64,000 nt of DNA from Phanerochaete sordida (taxonomy: Eukaryota > Basidiomycota > Agaricomycetes > Polyporales > Phanerochaetaceae), in assembly GCA_019973155.2 (NCBI GenBank), contig BPQB01000043.1, positions 1 through 64,000 on the forward strand, in the 5' to 3' direction. The notes below the pieces were generated by a model. That model was not told the DNA's origin, made no database searches, and saw only the letters and a list, made by a program, of their open reading frames with translations. The translations under genes and the position numbers were made by a program. Below, one piece after another: positions 1-9,913 of this stretch (within the stretch, counting starts at the first letter, position 1; every line of letters starts with the position of its first letter).

Positions 1-26
1 AGATGACAGTGTATTAACGTACTCAC

Positions 27-251
27 CAGCTGACTGCGGTAGTCCGGCGCATGCGTGACGAACCGTTCCGTGCCAGGCACGTCGCCTTGCTGTGCAGCAA
101 CAGCCTCGTATTCCTCCATGGCCTTGATGGTAAATGCCCTGTCGTACTTCGGGTCATCTGGAAAAACGCCAAGTGGTCCATAGCCCCTAGACCGGTACAG
201 ACCAATTGGACCCCCGTATACTACCCCCTGGTCTGTACCACTCAGACCAGC
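27..251 (-). CDS. Internal exon of an unrecognised gene running off the left edge
   Basis: On the minus strand a 75-codon open stretch is flanked by a good acceptor (ACGTAG at 252-257) and a good donor (GTGAGT starting at 26). The peptide looks like real protein, with the segments GYGPLGVFPDDPKYDRAF and APDYRS near its end. No start or stop codon lies inside it, so it would be an internal exon of a gene that continues left of the window. Its 5' neighbour exon could lie among the fragments at 900-1440 or in the coiled-coil gene ending at 1653, but I could not join them. I do not recognise the family. Short GGTCTG/CAGACC words are frequent in and upstream of this exon. Confidence 0.4.
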
Positions 252-889
252 CTACGTTTCCGCCAGACCAGTCTGTATCTATCCATACCAATAAAGGCAA
301 CATCCGTACCGCGCAGTATCAGCTCATACCGATGGGCTATTCCCACAGACCGTACGAGACCACTGCAGGGCGCTGCAGATCATGCCATTCGAACCATAGA
401 TATGCAGAAAAACACAGATATATTGTTTTGTATGGCATGTACACTGCACAAATGTGCTACATAGCTATATACAAGCCGACATGGAGACGGCGATGGCGCC
501 GCACAGGGCGAGCAGTCGGATGTTGAGACGATTCGACATGCGCTCTTTGGCGGCGATGAGTAGGGTGTCGCCGCTTGAATGTGAGCACGAGGTCGAGAAA
601 CGCCTGCGAGCGGTGCAGCCTCACATCGTGCGGGATCCAAAGTAGGCCTGCGGATGTTGCGCTGCTGGCCGCCGTCGAGCTGACTGGGGCGGTCAAGCCT
701 GCTGTGCAGCACGGGGGCAACGAAAGCGAACTTACCTTGCGCGTTTTCGCCCGGGCTAGGCAGAGTTGAACGTTCTCCAATAGATTGATGCCCGGCAGAT
801 GGCATTGCAACGACGTCTGCGCACGAGCCTCGCTCAGAAGGCCTACATACACAAAGATACTTCAAGCACGCACCTTCTTGGTTCTCATG

Positions 890-1440
890 GCCACGGGTAG
901 CTAATGGCGCGCAGGTCGGAGCTCCCAGCGCACTCGGACGCCATTCAGCGTTGTGAGGCGTGTCATCGCTGCCAGCTTCTCGAGTACGTCTTCAGGTTCA
1001 GAGAAGATGAACGCCTTGAACTTGCCCGGAGTCTTTATCTATACAGGTGGAGATTCAGCTCGTGCAATGTCGCAGTCATGATCTCCTCGACGTTAGCGTC
1101 CGCCGTCCGCTTGAGTTGGTTCAGCAGAGGAAAGGCTCGCCTACTCACCGTCTGTCCAATAGCTGTCGGCACAAGGTCGCTTGCGAATCCGTGTCTCCTC
1201 TTGTCCTATGTACGGGTCCGTCAGTAGATGAAAACCCTCGGAATGCCAGGCCTCGTACCAGCGCATTTGTCTGCACTGCAGCCCTGGAGATGAGCTTTCA
1301 CGGCGTGACAGGAAGATGTCATAGACGGTTGGAAGCTGCTCCGGGATGATGAGGACAAGGGAAGACGAGCGAGCGCAGGGAGATCGACGACAGGGAAAAG
1401 ATGAGCGTCGACGAGGGTTCGAGTCAGTTTGGGCGTCAGT
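890..1440 (-). pseudogene. Coding-like fragments, probably of a decayed or multi-exon lineage-specific gene
   Basis: Two protein-like minus-strand stretches are visible. One (about 1165-1330) contains the peptide MRWYEAWHSEGFHLLTDPY and ends at a GTGAGT donor. The other (about 905-1045) contains KAFIFSEPEDVLEKL and VRWELRPARH followed by a stop. Between about 1330 and 1440 a different frame looks more coding, and no intron of normal size explains the frame change. This could be a frameshifted relic, or a gene whose exons I failed to connect with the coiled-coil gene upstream on the same strand. The function is unknown. Confidence 0.3.
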
Positions 1441-1652
1441 ATGACGTGATCAACATTTAGGGCAAGCGCATTCGGACTTGAGAACTCCTCTGACCCTGCT
1501 GCCTAGCTCTTTAGAGGATGGGCACTCGAGAGCTGTACGCTATCCAAGCGTCTGCGCGTGCCTTCACATGCGATTGCGGAAGTCTCGAGTGGACTTGAGA
1601 CGAGATAATCTATAGTGATCGAGCTCAAGGGTATGACGCGCGTCCAGATTGA

Positions 1653-2901
1653 TCAGTACCCGATGACGCATGGTCTCGCATGGTCTCGTGTATCCAGACC
1701 ATCGGCCACTTGGTATGATGGGTACGGAGTGGTCAGGATATTGCGCGCGAGTATGTACCGGTCTGGTGAGTCTCCTGGGCACATAACGCTGGCTGACGGG
1801 TATGGCAAAAAGGCTTTTTCCAGATGGTCCGTGTAATCTGACGTCTTGCGCTTGCGAATGCGCTGCTCCAGGACCTGGAAAATCGACAGAATGAGCTGGG
1901 GAGCATGGACAAGGTGCGTACACTTGTACCTTCAATGCGCGACTATTCTTCCACGCGGTCTTCGCTAAGTGTATCTCCTGCAGCTCAACCGTTCCCGTCC
2001 CCTCCCCTTCTTCTTGGGTTCCGTCCTCTACACTCTCTGCTGCCGCGACCTTGCCCACGGTCAGCTTTCCTGACGGTCTGCCGCCAGCTCCAGGCAACAA
2101 AGACTTCATTGCCTTGTTCATCGTGCCGAGCCTAGACACGATGCGCTCGCGGAGATCGGCATTGCTAATGATCTGCAATGTCGGACCTGCCTCCGGCACA
2201 GCCCCGGCGCCGTTGCTGCGAATATAGGTGAGCGTGTCGTCGATGTTCTTCGCGTTGTGCGGATCGTCCTCAGGTGTAGAGGTAGGCGTCCATCTGAACC
2301 TCATCAACTTCTTCTGAGTAGTCGAGTCCAGCGGCCAATCAGCGTCATTCTCTGGAAATTGCGGAAGACTCTTAGCCCCGAGCTTGCGGACGCCTTGCAG
2401 AGTGCAGAGAGCCTTGGTGATCACCAGCTGGGTGCATATATGCAGGTTAATCGTGAGTTCCTCCGCATATATGCAGCTTACCTTGATCTCAGCGCTGCCT
2501 TTCGCTTCTTTACTTAGCAGAGCTCGTGCAACTTGTGCAGCGGTGGCGTCCTCTGCTTGGGACCCAGTGGTATTAGGTGCGTTCTCGTTCGCGGCATGAG
2601 CCTCGGTTTGCGAAGCTGACGCCTCGTCTTGAGCAGAGGAATGCCCAGGCTCGGTGGCGAGAACGCCGAGAAGGCCCTCGAGGTGAGCAATGCGATTGCT
2701 GAACGACTCGAGTATTTTCTCAAGTCCGTCGCACTTCATCTTCAGAAGCTTGTCGCGCTTCTTTGCCTGCTCAAGCTCGTCTTGGTAAGTACGAACATTA
2801 TCCTCGAGTTCAGCTATCTTGATGACCGCGGTTTTCAGCTGCAGGAGATTGCCTGTACCGACACCAGGAGTCGGAGGAGGGGGCGGCGGATTGCTCTGCA
2901 T
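1653..2901 (-). CDS. Hypothetical coiled-coil protein, possibly truncated
   Basis: Predicted exons on the minus strand are 2901-2482, 2427-1930 and 1874-1653, giving about 379 residues. The start at 2901 was chosen because it directly precedes a proline run. An in-frame start at 3066 would add a poorly coding extension. A polyproline segment is followed by a predicted coiled coil (about residues 25-75, with LEDNVRTYQDELEQAKKRD), then a polar region and a conserved-looking block around KKLMRFRWTPTSTPEDDPHN. Both introns (54 and 55 nt) have standard ends. The last exon reaches a stop just after an exact 10-bp tandem duplication at 1668-1687. Without the duplicated copy the frame would change, so the C-terminus may be damaged. 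I do not recognise a function; it resembles lineage-specific proteins of polypore genomes. Confidence 0.5.
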
Positions 2902-3901
2902 GCTGGGACGACGGGCTGCGACGACGGTCGGAAGCAAGGTTCGCTCCGGGGCGGGGCCCGGAGAGCAGGAGGGATGAGGAGGTGGGGTTGACCGTTGTGG
3001 CGCCCTCCCCTGTGCCCCGTACAGGACGTTTCGAGCTTTCTGTCTTCGACACAGTGTTCTATACACCCTAGAGAGCTATGATTCATATTCTGAGAATATT
3101 CTACAAGGTGGAAAGCGCAGAAACCGGTCGAGCAGCGAGCAGGACGAGGGCAGTTAGCACTACCTAAAACGGATATATCGTATTATGTAATGATGTCGGC
3201 GAAGATAACCCTCGGGCCTGACGGGTGTTACGCTCGCGCAGAATCTGAGTGCAGCCCCGTCACAATTCGAGCATAATCCTGGCCATAAGGAGTACATTGA
3301 CCGTAAGTTACCTCTAGGCAGAATCCTGGTGTAACGTCGACATGATCTCAGCATAATCCTTAGGTTACGCCCACATTACTCCGTCGAATAATCTCCCGTT
3401 CCGCGCGGTGTTGCCGCACATCGAGGCTGTCTAAGCCAGCCCAAGGGACAGTACTATTCAATGTGTAGCTATACATTGCATCCGACACTTACAGGGATCG
3501 CCGTGACACTGGGGCGGCGCTTATAGAGCACGCGCAGATCAGGGGCCTGATAGCGACTGTGCAGGGCTGCAAGGATGCCGAAATGCTTGCACGACGCGTA
3601 TGCTCGTCGTCGGCGCCGTCGAGTCGCGATGTGCAGAAGTTGTACCCAGTGGACGAGGAACGAAGAGAGTGATAGCTCGGGACGGTTCACGTGCACACAA
3701 TTTTGAGTCCGTCGCCACGCGAGCAGACGCGAGCTCGTCGTCCGCTTGCACATTTTGCTCGACGCCATCAGCAGCCTCGAAGGGTCTGCCAACAATCCGC
3801 GACAAGCTCCGCTTCAAACATAAACATACTGCCACACCACCAAAACATATTCTATCCCTGAACACCCTACCCGTCCCGACACACACCAATTACAGACTGA
3901 A
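2902..3901. other. Intergenic region between divergent genes
   Basis: About 1 kb separates the coiled-coil gene (minus) from the CaaX repeat gene (plus). Open frames here are short, mutually overlapping and lack family features. A pyrimidine/adenine-rich stretch (about 3810-3900) just upstream of 3902 fits a 5' UTR. No clear TATA box was seen. Confidence 0.5.
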
Positions 3902-6900
3902 ATGTCTGGCAAACAAGGCGGACGACTCCCGCCCATCCGCGTCGACAAAAGCGTGCACCAGCGCTCGCTCTCCCGCTCCAGTGCTGGCACCGGCAGCGTG
4001 CCCAACAGTCCCAAGCTCCACGAGATCTTCCACTACGACCAGATACCCCCGAGCCCGACCCGCCGCCAGGCTTCGGGCAGCCGCCCCGCGACCCCCGCGA
4101 CCTCTGCGACCCCTGCGCGCTCGCCCAGCCAGGAGCTTCCTCGGGACACCGGAGCGCACGACGAAGGCGCTGACAAGCCTGTGAACGGAGTCGCTGTGCG
4201 TCTACCCATTCTCTCTGCTGGCGATGTCGCTCGTCTCTGACCCAGAATCAATGCATCCCCAGAACGCTGCCGCTGACGCGTCCAGCACCCCCGAAGATGC
4301 GCCTGCAGCTGCGCACGCTGTCGCCGTGCCTGTGCCCGAAGCCGATGCCGCGAAGGAGTTGAGTCAGGACGAGGAAGGTTCTCGCGGCGACGAAAAGGTA
4401 GCGCGTCATACGAGTGCTAGTCTATTCCTTATCTCACCTTTTGCTAGGACGTCGTCGCACCGAGCTCTGAGCCCGCCAAGATGCACGATGTCGTCCCTGC
4501 AGAAGATACCCCGGCGCACCAGCCCGCAGAGGAGGTCAAGAACGAGACTGTCGCTGTCGTTGAAGAGACCGTCGCTGCGGTTCCCGATACCCCCGCCGAA
4601 GAACCCAAGGAAGACGCGACAGAGGCGTCTGTTGTCGAGGAGGCGAAGGAAGACGAGGCTGCACCTCAGCAGCCCGTCGCCGAGCCCGTTGCCGAGGAGA
4701 AAGAGATTGAGGCGGCCCCTACTCCTCTAGAAGTCACAGAAGAGGCCATTCCGACGGAGGTCGAGGCAGTTGTAGAGGAGGCAAAGAAGGAAGAGGAGCC
4801 TGTCGAGGAGCCTGCGATCGCCGAAGCGCCTGCTGAAGTCGCGATCGAGGCTGAAACTCCGGCTGTCGAGGTCGCGGAGAAGGAGGTCGTCCACGACGAA
4901 GCACCCGCTGCCGAGCCGGTAGTCGAAGAGGTGGCCAAGGAAGAGCCCGTCGCTGTCGAAGATACCCCCGTTGCCGCGCATGATGTCGAAGAGCCAGCCC
5001 AAGAAGAGCCAGCCGTGGTCCAGGGCATTCCCATCGTCCCGCTTACAGAGAAGGCTGAGGAGGTCACCGAAACCGAGAAGGCGATCGAAGCTGCTCCGGA
5101 GCCGCAGGCAGAGACCGTCGAGGGTGTCGCTTCTGTTGAAGTCGAGGCTGCCATCGAAGAGTCCAAGGCTGCCGAGGAATCTCAGGCCGTTGAAGAGCCC
5201 TCCACGGTCGAGGAGGTTGCTGAGAAGGTCGTCGAAGAGGAGAAGGTCGCTGAAGAGGCTGTTCCCGAAGAGACCGTCCCCGCAGCCATCGAAGAGCCTG
5301 CTGTGCCTGAGGTTGTCGCGGAAGAGCTTGAGGAGAAGGCCGAGGAGACCCCGATCGCTGAGCCTAAGGAGACCATCGAAGAGGCCGCTCCCGCTGTCGA
5401 GGCTGCAGTTGAGGCTCCCGTCGAGGAAGCTGTTCCAGCTGTCGAGGCTGTTGCAGATGCTCCGGTCGAGACTGTCGTAGAAGAAGTCAAGGTTGAGGAG
5501 GATCCCATCGCTGAGGCAGAGCCTGTTATCGAGTCTGCTGAGGCTGCAGTTGAGGTTCCTACCGATGCCGCCGAGCCTGAGGAGAAGGTGGAGGAGCCCG
5601 CTGTCGCTGTTGAAGAGCCTGTCGCCGCAGAAGGAGGCAAGGAGGAAATCGCCGAAGAAGCTATCACTCCCGAGGCTGCAGTGGAGTTCAGCAAGGGCGA
5701 AGAATGCGTTGGTGTCAACAACCTGATCTTGCTGTCATCGACCACTGAGACTTGCGTTGCGGATGGTGCGGAGCCCCAGGATGTCGTGGTGGCTGCCGAG
5801 CCTGCTGAGGCCGTCGAGCCTACCAAGGTCGAGGAAGTCATTGAAGAGGCTGTCCAGCCCGACGTCGCTGTGGCTGCCGCAGATCTCGCTGTGCCTGTCG
5901 CCGAGGAGGTCACTGAGGCCGCAGTCGTCGAAGAGAGCAAGGTTGAGGTGGATGAGGTGCGTGCAGGGGACCTCGCATTTCCCACGTGGATCTAATAGAA
6001 CTGACGCTTTCTCACAGGCTTCTGCCGTCCACGAGGAGGCAGCCGAGCCGACTGAAGCATCTGCAGTCCCCGACGAGGTAACCGAGTCCGCCGTGCCCGT
6101 CGAAGCGGCCGCCGCAAGCGCTGTCACTGAGGAGCCCGAGGCGCCCGTACCCGAGGAAACCTCTGCGCCTGCCATCGCAGTGACGATTCCTGAGGACTCC
6201 GCTGACGCGCCTGTCGTCGAGGGCGAGAAGGCCGCTGAGCCCGAGCGTCCGAAGTCGCCCTGGACTCCTTCTTACCAGGTCACCAGCCAGGGCCCTGGTA
6301 CACCTTCTGTCGAACCCATCACTCTTGACGAGTCCTCTGCGCCCGCAGAAGAGGCATCGGCTACCGAGACCGTTGTCCCGGAGGTCGCTGTGGAGGAGGC
6401 GCCTGCCGTCGCAACGGAGGCGGCGCAGCCTACTGCTGAGGGCATCTGGGTCCCCTCGTACTCGGTCAGCTCACAGGGCACGAGCCCGCTGCACAAGCCC
6501 GTCGAGCTTGCGGACGAGATCGAGCCCATCGGTGACCTCGCAGCCAAGGAGACCCCCGTCGAGAATGTCGTCGTCCCTCCCGTAGAAGAATTCGTTCCCG
6601 AGGAGAAGGAGGTCGCAGCGGAGCCGGAGGCTGAGCCTGAAGTGCCCGTGCAGGTCACCGAGACTGCTCCCGAGGAGGCCGTCGAGACACCCAAGATCGT
6701 CGTCCCCGACGAGGAGCCTGAAGCTGCTACCCAGGAAGTCGAGGAGGTGAGTTCGACGTGAAACTAGCTCTAGGGCCTTGATTCTGATTATTCAACAGCA
6801 GAAGGTGGAGCCCGAGCAGCAGCACCCAGAGCGCCCATGGACTCCTTCCTACTCGGTCTCTCGCCAGGGTTCAGGATCAAGCCCAGCGCAGGCCCCCAAG

Positions 6901-8217
6901 GAGCTGGAGTCCTTTCCTGCCGAACAGCCTGCAGAGCCTGTCGTCGTCACTGAGGAGCCTGAGGCGACGCCTGCCAGCGATGCCGCAGAGCCCGCTGCTG
7001 AGCGCGTTTGGGTTCCTTCTTACTCTGTCTCTCGGCAAGGCTCTCGCAGCTCTCTTGTTCCGGAGAAGGAACCTGAGGCCGTCGCCGATGCTCCCGAGCC
7101 GACGGCCACTGTAGTCGTCACGTCGGAGCCCGAGACCAACGGCGAGGCCAGCGAGGAGCCGAAGAAGGTTGAGGAAGCTCCCGAACGGCCCTGGACTCCC
7201 TCATACTCTGTCTCCCGCCAGGGCTCGAGCCCGCTCGTGGGAGCGAAGGAGCTTCCGGCCGAGAGCGAGATTCCGGCTCCCGCGGTACAGGTCGAGGAGC
7301 CGACGGAAGAGGTTGCACCGACTCCAGTCATCGCTATTGAGGAGGCGAACGCAGCAGAGGCCGCTCCTGCCGAGGCGGAGGTAAGAGTTATATTTCTAAT
7401 GGGTATGCATATCTCTCACATGTTATTGTAGGCTGAGGCACCAAAGGCCAGCCCGGTTGCTGAGAGCCCTTCATCGCCCTGGACGGCTTCCTACTCTGTC
7501 AGCCAACAAGGCTCGAGCCCGCTTAGCTCGCCCGCCATCAAGCCCAAGGAGCTCGAGGCGGAGGTATCGGCCTCCGCGCCAGAGGCCGCTGTCGAGTCGG
7601 AAAATGTTCAGCCGACCGAGCCTGTCTCTGAGGTATGCTACCGTTCAGCGTCGGTGATTAACCAGCATTAACGTACTCTCCAGAACCTCGAGACTAAGCC
7701 AGAGCAGCCAGAACGTCCGTGGACTCCTTCATACACTGTCACCACCCAAGGCCCGGCCTCTCCCTCGCAGGAGGAGCCCAAGGCTGCGGCAGAGGAGATC
7801 AAGTCTGAGGCGTTCCCGACGACCGAGACTGCTGAGCATGGACCCAAGTTGACCACAAAGTGGGTTTCATATCAGAATTTCCTCGAGAAAATCGACCGAA
7901 ACGGATTGCATAGGCCCAGCCTCGCGCGCCTTGCTCCCTCGGATGAGCAGAAGAAGGACGACCCCGCTGCCGACATTGACTCCCCCACCACGCGGACCCG
8001 TCACGAGTCGGTCACCTCCATCACCTCGCGGGCCATTCCCGGCGGCTGGGTCTCGAACGACGTCAAGTCCCCCGGCGCGAACGGCGCGTCGCTGGAGAAT
8101 GCGGCGGGCGAGTTCTCGAGCAACAAGCCTGCGCCTGCGGCTGCACCTGCTGCTCCGGTGACTCCGACGAAGGCCAAGCATCAAAAGAAGAAGTCCGGGA
8201 AGTGCATCATCATGTGA
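3902..8217 (+). CDS. Large acidic repeat protein with C-terminal CaaX box
   Basis: Predicted exons are 3902-4195, 4263-4397, 4448-5956, 6018-6746, 6799-7380, 7432-7632 and 7684-8217, about 1,327 residues. The acceptor of exon 5 could also be 3 nt later. The N-terminus is basic and serine/proline-rich. Exon 3 is an almost uninterrupted Glu/Ala/Val/Pro polymer of about 500 residues. From exon 4 on, seven copies of a motif of the type PWTPSYSVSRQGS recur between acidic linkers. The protein ends in K-C-I-I-M, a good CaaX box of the farnesyl type (terminal Met), preceded by a basic stretch (KAKHQKKKSGK). I infer a lipid-anchored, mostly disordered cytoplasmic protein at a membrane. The family is not one I recognise. 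Phases of all seven exons agree, so the frame is secure. Confidence 0.85.
6252..7770 (+). repeat. Seven-copy coding repeat, W-[TV]-[PA]-S-Y-x-V-[ST]-x-Q-G
   Basis: The tryptophan codons of the seven copies lie at 6261, 6447, 6838, 7009, 7192, 7480 and 7720. Spacing is irregular (about 60-130 residues), and the linkers are acidic and poorly conserved. Invariant positions are W, S-Y, V and Q-G. Four copies start with the residues ERP or SP before the tryptophan. The repeats are spread over four exons, so the array did not arise by simple recent DNA slippage. The motif could be a binding or modification site (Ser, Thr and Tyr are abundant); this is inference. Confidence 0.85.
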
Positions 8218-9305
8218 GGAGGCTTATTTGAAGTCTCCTCGCGGGTTGCATCTTTCGGAACTTTCTCTGGGATTCGGCCCACCACTACCATACGGCGTTC
8301 GTCACATAAACAATCCTATCCTTCGCCTTGTCCTCTATAATGGATCTACGCATAGGGTCATTTCGATTTCTCCTCTCATCTTACGACCATCTACACGCTC
8401 TTTCGCCAATTTGTTTCCTCTCTCTCTGTTCTGTGTCACTTCTAGCATTTGGGCATACAAGGATCATGAGCCATCCAACCAAGGTTCCATACGCAATGTA
8501 AATTTCACCTCCCTTCGCTTTCATTACGGCGTGTCTTGCCCTGCATCCGCTTTGCTTGCGCTCCTTCGCGGGACTATTCCTGCTTGATCGCTCATTTATG
8601 CGCTCCTCATGTGCAATATACCCCCGTTCGCCGCCGCGTCGCGTCGGTTCTGTATTGCACCGGCCGCCGCAAGAGCGGAACGGAGGTGTTACACCGTCGA
8701 GTTATGCTATTTAGATCCGCCGACGCGCAGGTCGCAGCATCGGTATGCTGTGGCGGCGCCGCCAGGAGCACCACGAAGCGATCGGACGGAACGGCCGTGA
8801 GGCCCGTGACGAGGAGCTTACCTATGCAGTCTGCATTTACGACGCCGCCGGAGAGTGCTAGCCGTGTCGAAGATAGACTTCGCTCTGTTTACCTCAAGCG
8901 AGGGCCAAGACCTGAGCTAGAGCGGCCAATGCTCTGGGTAACTTCTGGGCATGCTCGGGTGGCTACTCCACCATCCGCGTACGCATGGCAAACCTAGTAG
9001 ATGGAAGGTCAGAGCTGCACAATGCAGGCAGCCAATGTGATCAGGAGGGCTGATGGCTGTATGATGCGCCCCCGCTTCTTTGGGCACGAGTGACCGTGGA
9101 TCGCTTGCCCCCGCTGGGGCTGTTCACGCGGTGCGCCGTGCAGGACATCGCTGCCCGTGCTGAGACTACGTCGGCGGTCTGCGCCGGGCCATGAAACTTC
9201 TTCACCGCTTCTACGCGCATTCGGCGCACGGCCCAGTACGGGGCTCGTGATCGGCCCAGTGGGCTTCTGGCCAGCCGCCAGGGTGCGCCGCACACTGGCC
9301 CTGCG
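8218..9305. other. Intergenic: 3' UTR of the CaaX gene and upstream region of cerato-platanin
   Basis: The first 250 bases are T/C-rich and fit a 3' UTR. The rest carries only overlapping open frames without recognisable protein features. I see no gene here. Confidence 0.5.
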
Positions 9306-9312
9306 TATAAAA
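9306..9312 (+). promoter_or_regulatory. TATA box of the cerato-platanin gene
   Basis: TATAAAA lies 111 bp upstream of the start codon at 9423, with GC-rich flanks. A consensus TATA box is typical of strongly regulated secreted-protein genes. Confidence 0.6.
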
Positions 9313-9422
9313 CGCCCCGCGCAGAGGGCAGACAAGAGCATCCTCAGGCATCCCTCGAGATCCCCGCGCACTCTTACACTAGCTCACGAGCCTCTCACGA
9401 CACACACTCTAATATCAGCACA

Positions 9423-9913
9423 ATGAAGTTCTTCACTCCTATCACCACCCTCGTCTTCGCTGCCGCCGCAGCCCTCGCGGCGCCCTCTGCGACCACCACG
9501 GTCACGGTCTCGTACGACGAGACCTACGACAACGCCGCAGGCTCGCTGTTGACCGTCGCGTGCTCCGATGGTCCCGAAGGCATGATCAACAAGGGTACGC
9601 ACCCAGTGCTCCGTGACTTCGCCGCACGCTGACAGCCTCCGCAGGCTACACCACCTTCGGCTCGCTGCCGGGCTTCTCCAACATCGGCGGTGCCGCCGCG
9701 ATCTCGGGCTGGGGCTCGGACCAGTGCGGCACCTGCTGGAAGCTCACGTACAACGGCACGTCGATCAACGTGCTCGCGATTGACCACGCCGACGCCGGCT
9801 TCAACATCGCGCTCGGTGCGCTGAACAGGCTCACGAACAACAACGGCGTCTTCCTCGGCCGCGTCAACGCGCAGGCCGAGTCCGTCGACGGCAGCGCGTG
9901 CGGCCTCCCCTAA
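9423..9913 (+). CDS. Cerato-platanin family secreted protein
   Basis: Exons 9423-9594 and 9645-9913 (50-nt intron) encode 146 residues. A hydrophobic signal peptide covers about residues 1-20. The mature part starts near TTVTVSYDETYDN, a hallmark of the family. Four cysteines are present (VACSDG, QCGTCW, SACGLP), the number expected for the two disulfides of the double-psi beta-barrel. Length is as usual for the family. Cerato-platanins are small secreted proteins of filamentous fungi that bind chitin oligomers, lie in or near the cell wall and can be sensed by plants. Nothing is missing, so the gene looks functional. It stands alone, with a TATA box upstream and about 2 kb of non-coding DNA downstream. 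Confidence 0.95.

Noticed and set aside
380..865. Overlapping minus-strand frames of 131-161 codons
   Set aside because: Two frames overlap fully, with random-looking composition and no splice junctions linking them to the neighbouring fragments.
1400..1420. GGTTCGAGTC word resembling a tRNA T-arm
   Set aside because: No matching acceptor stem, anticodon arm or D-arm could be folded around it.
5182..5985. 267-codon minus-strand frame rich in Ser/Thr/Ala
   Set aside because: It is the antisense shadow of the Glu/Ala/Val polymer exon of the CaaX protein.
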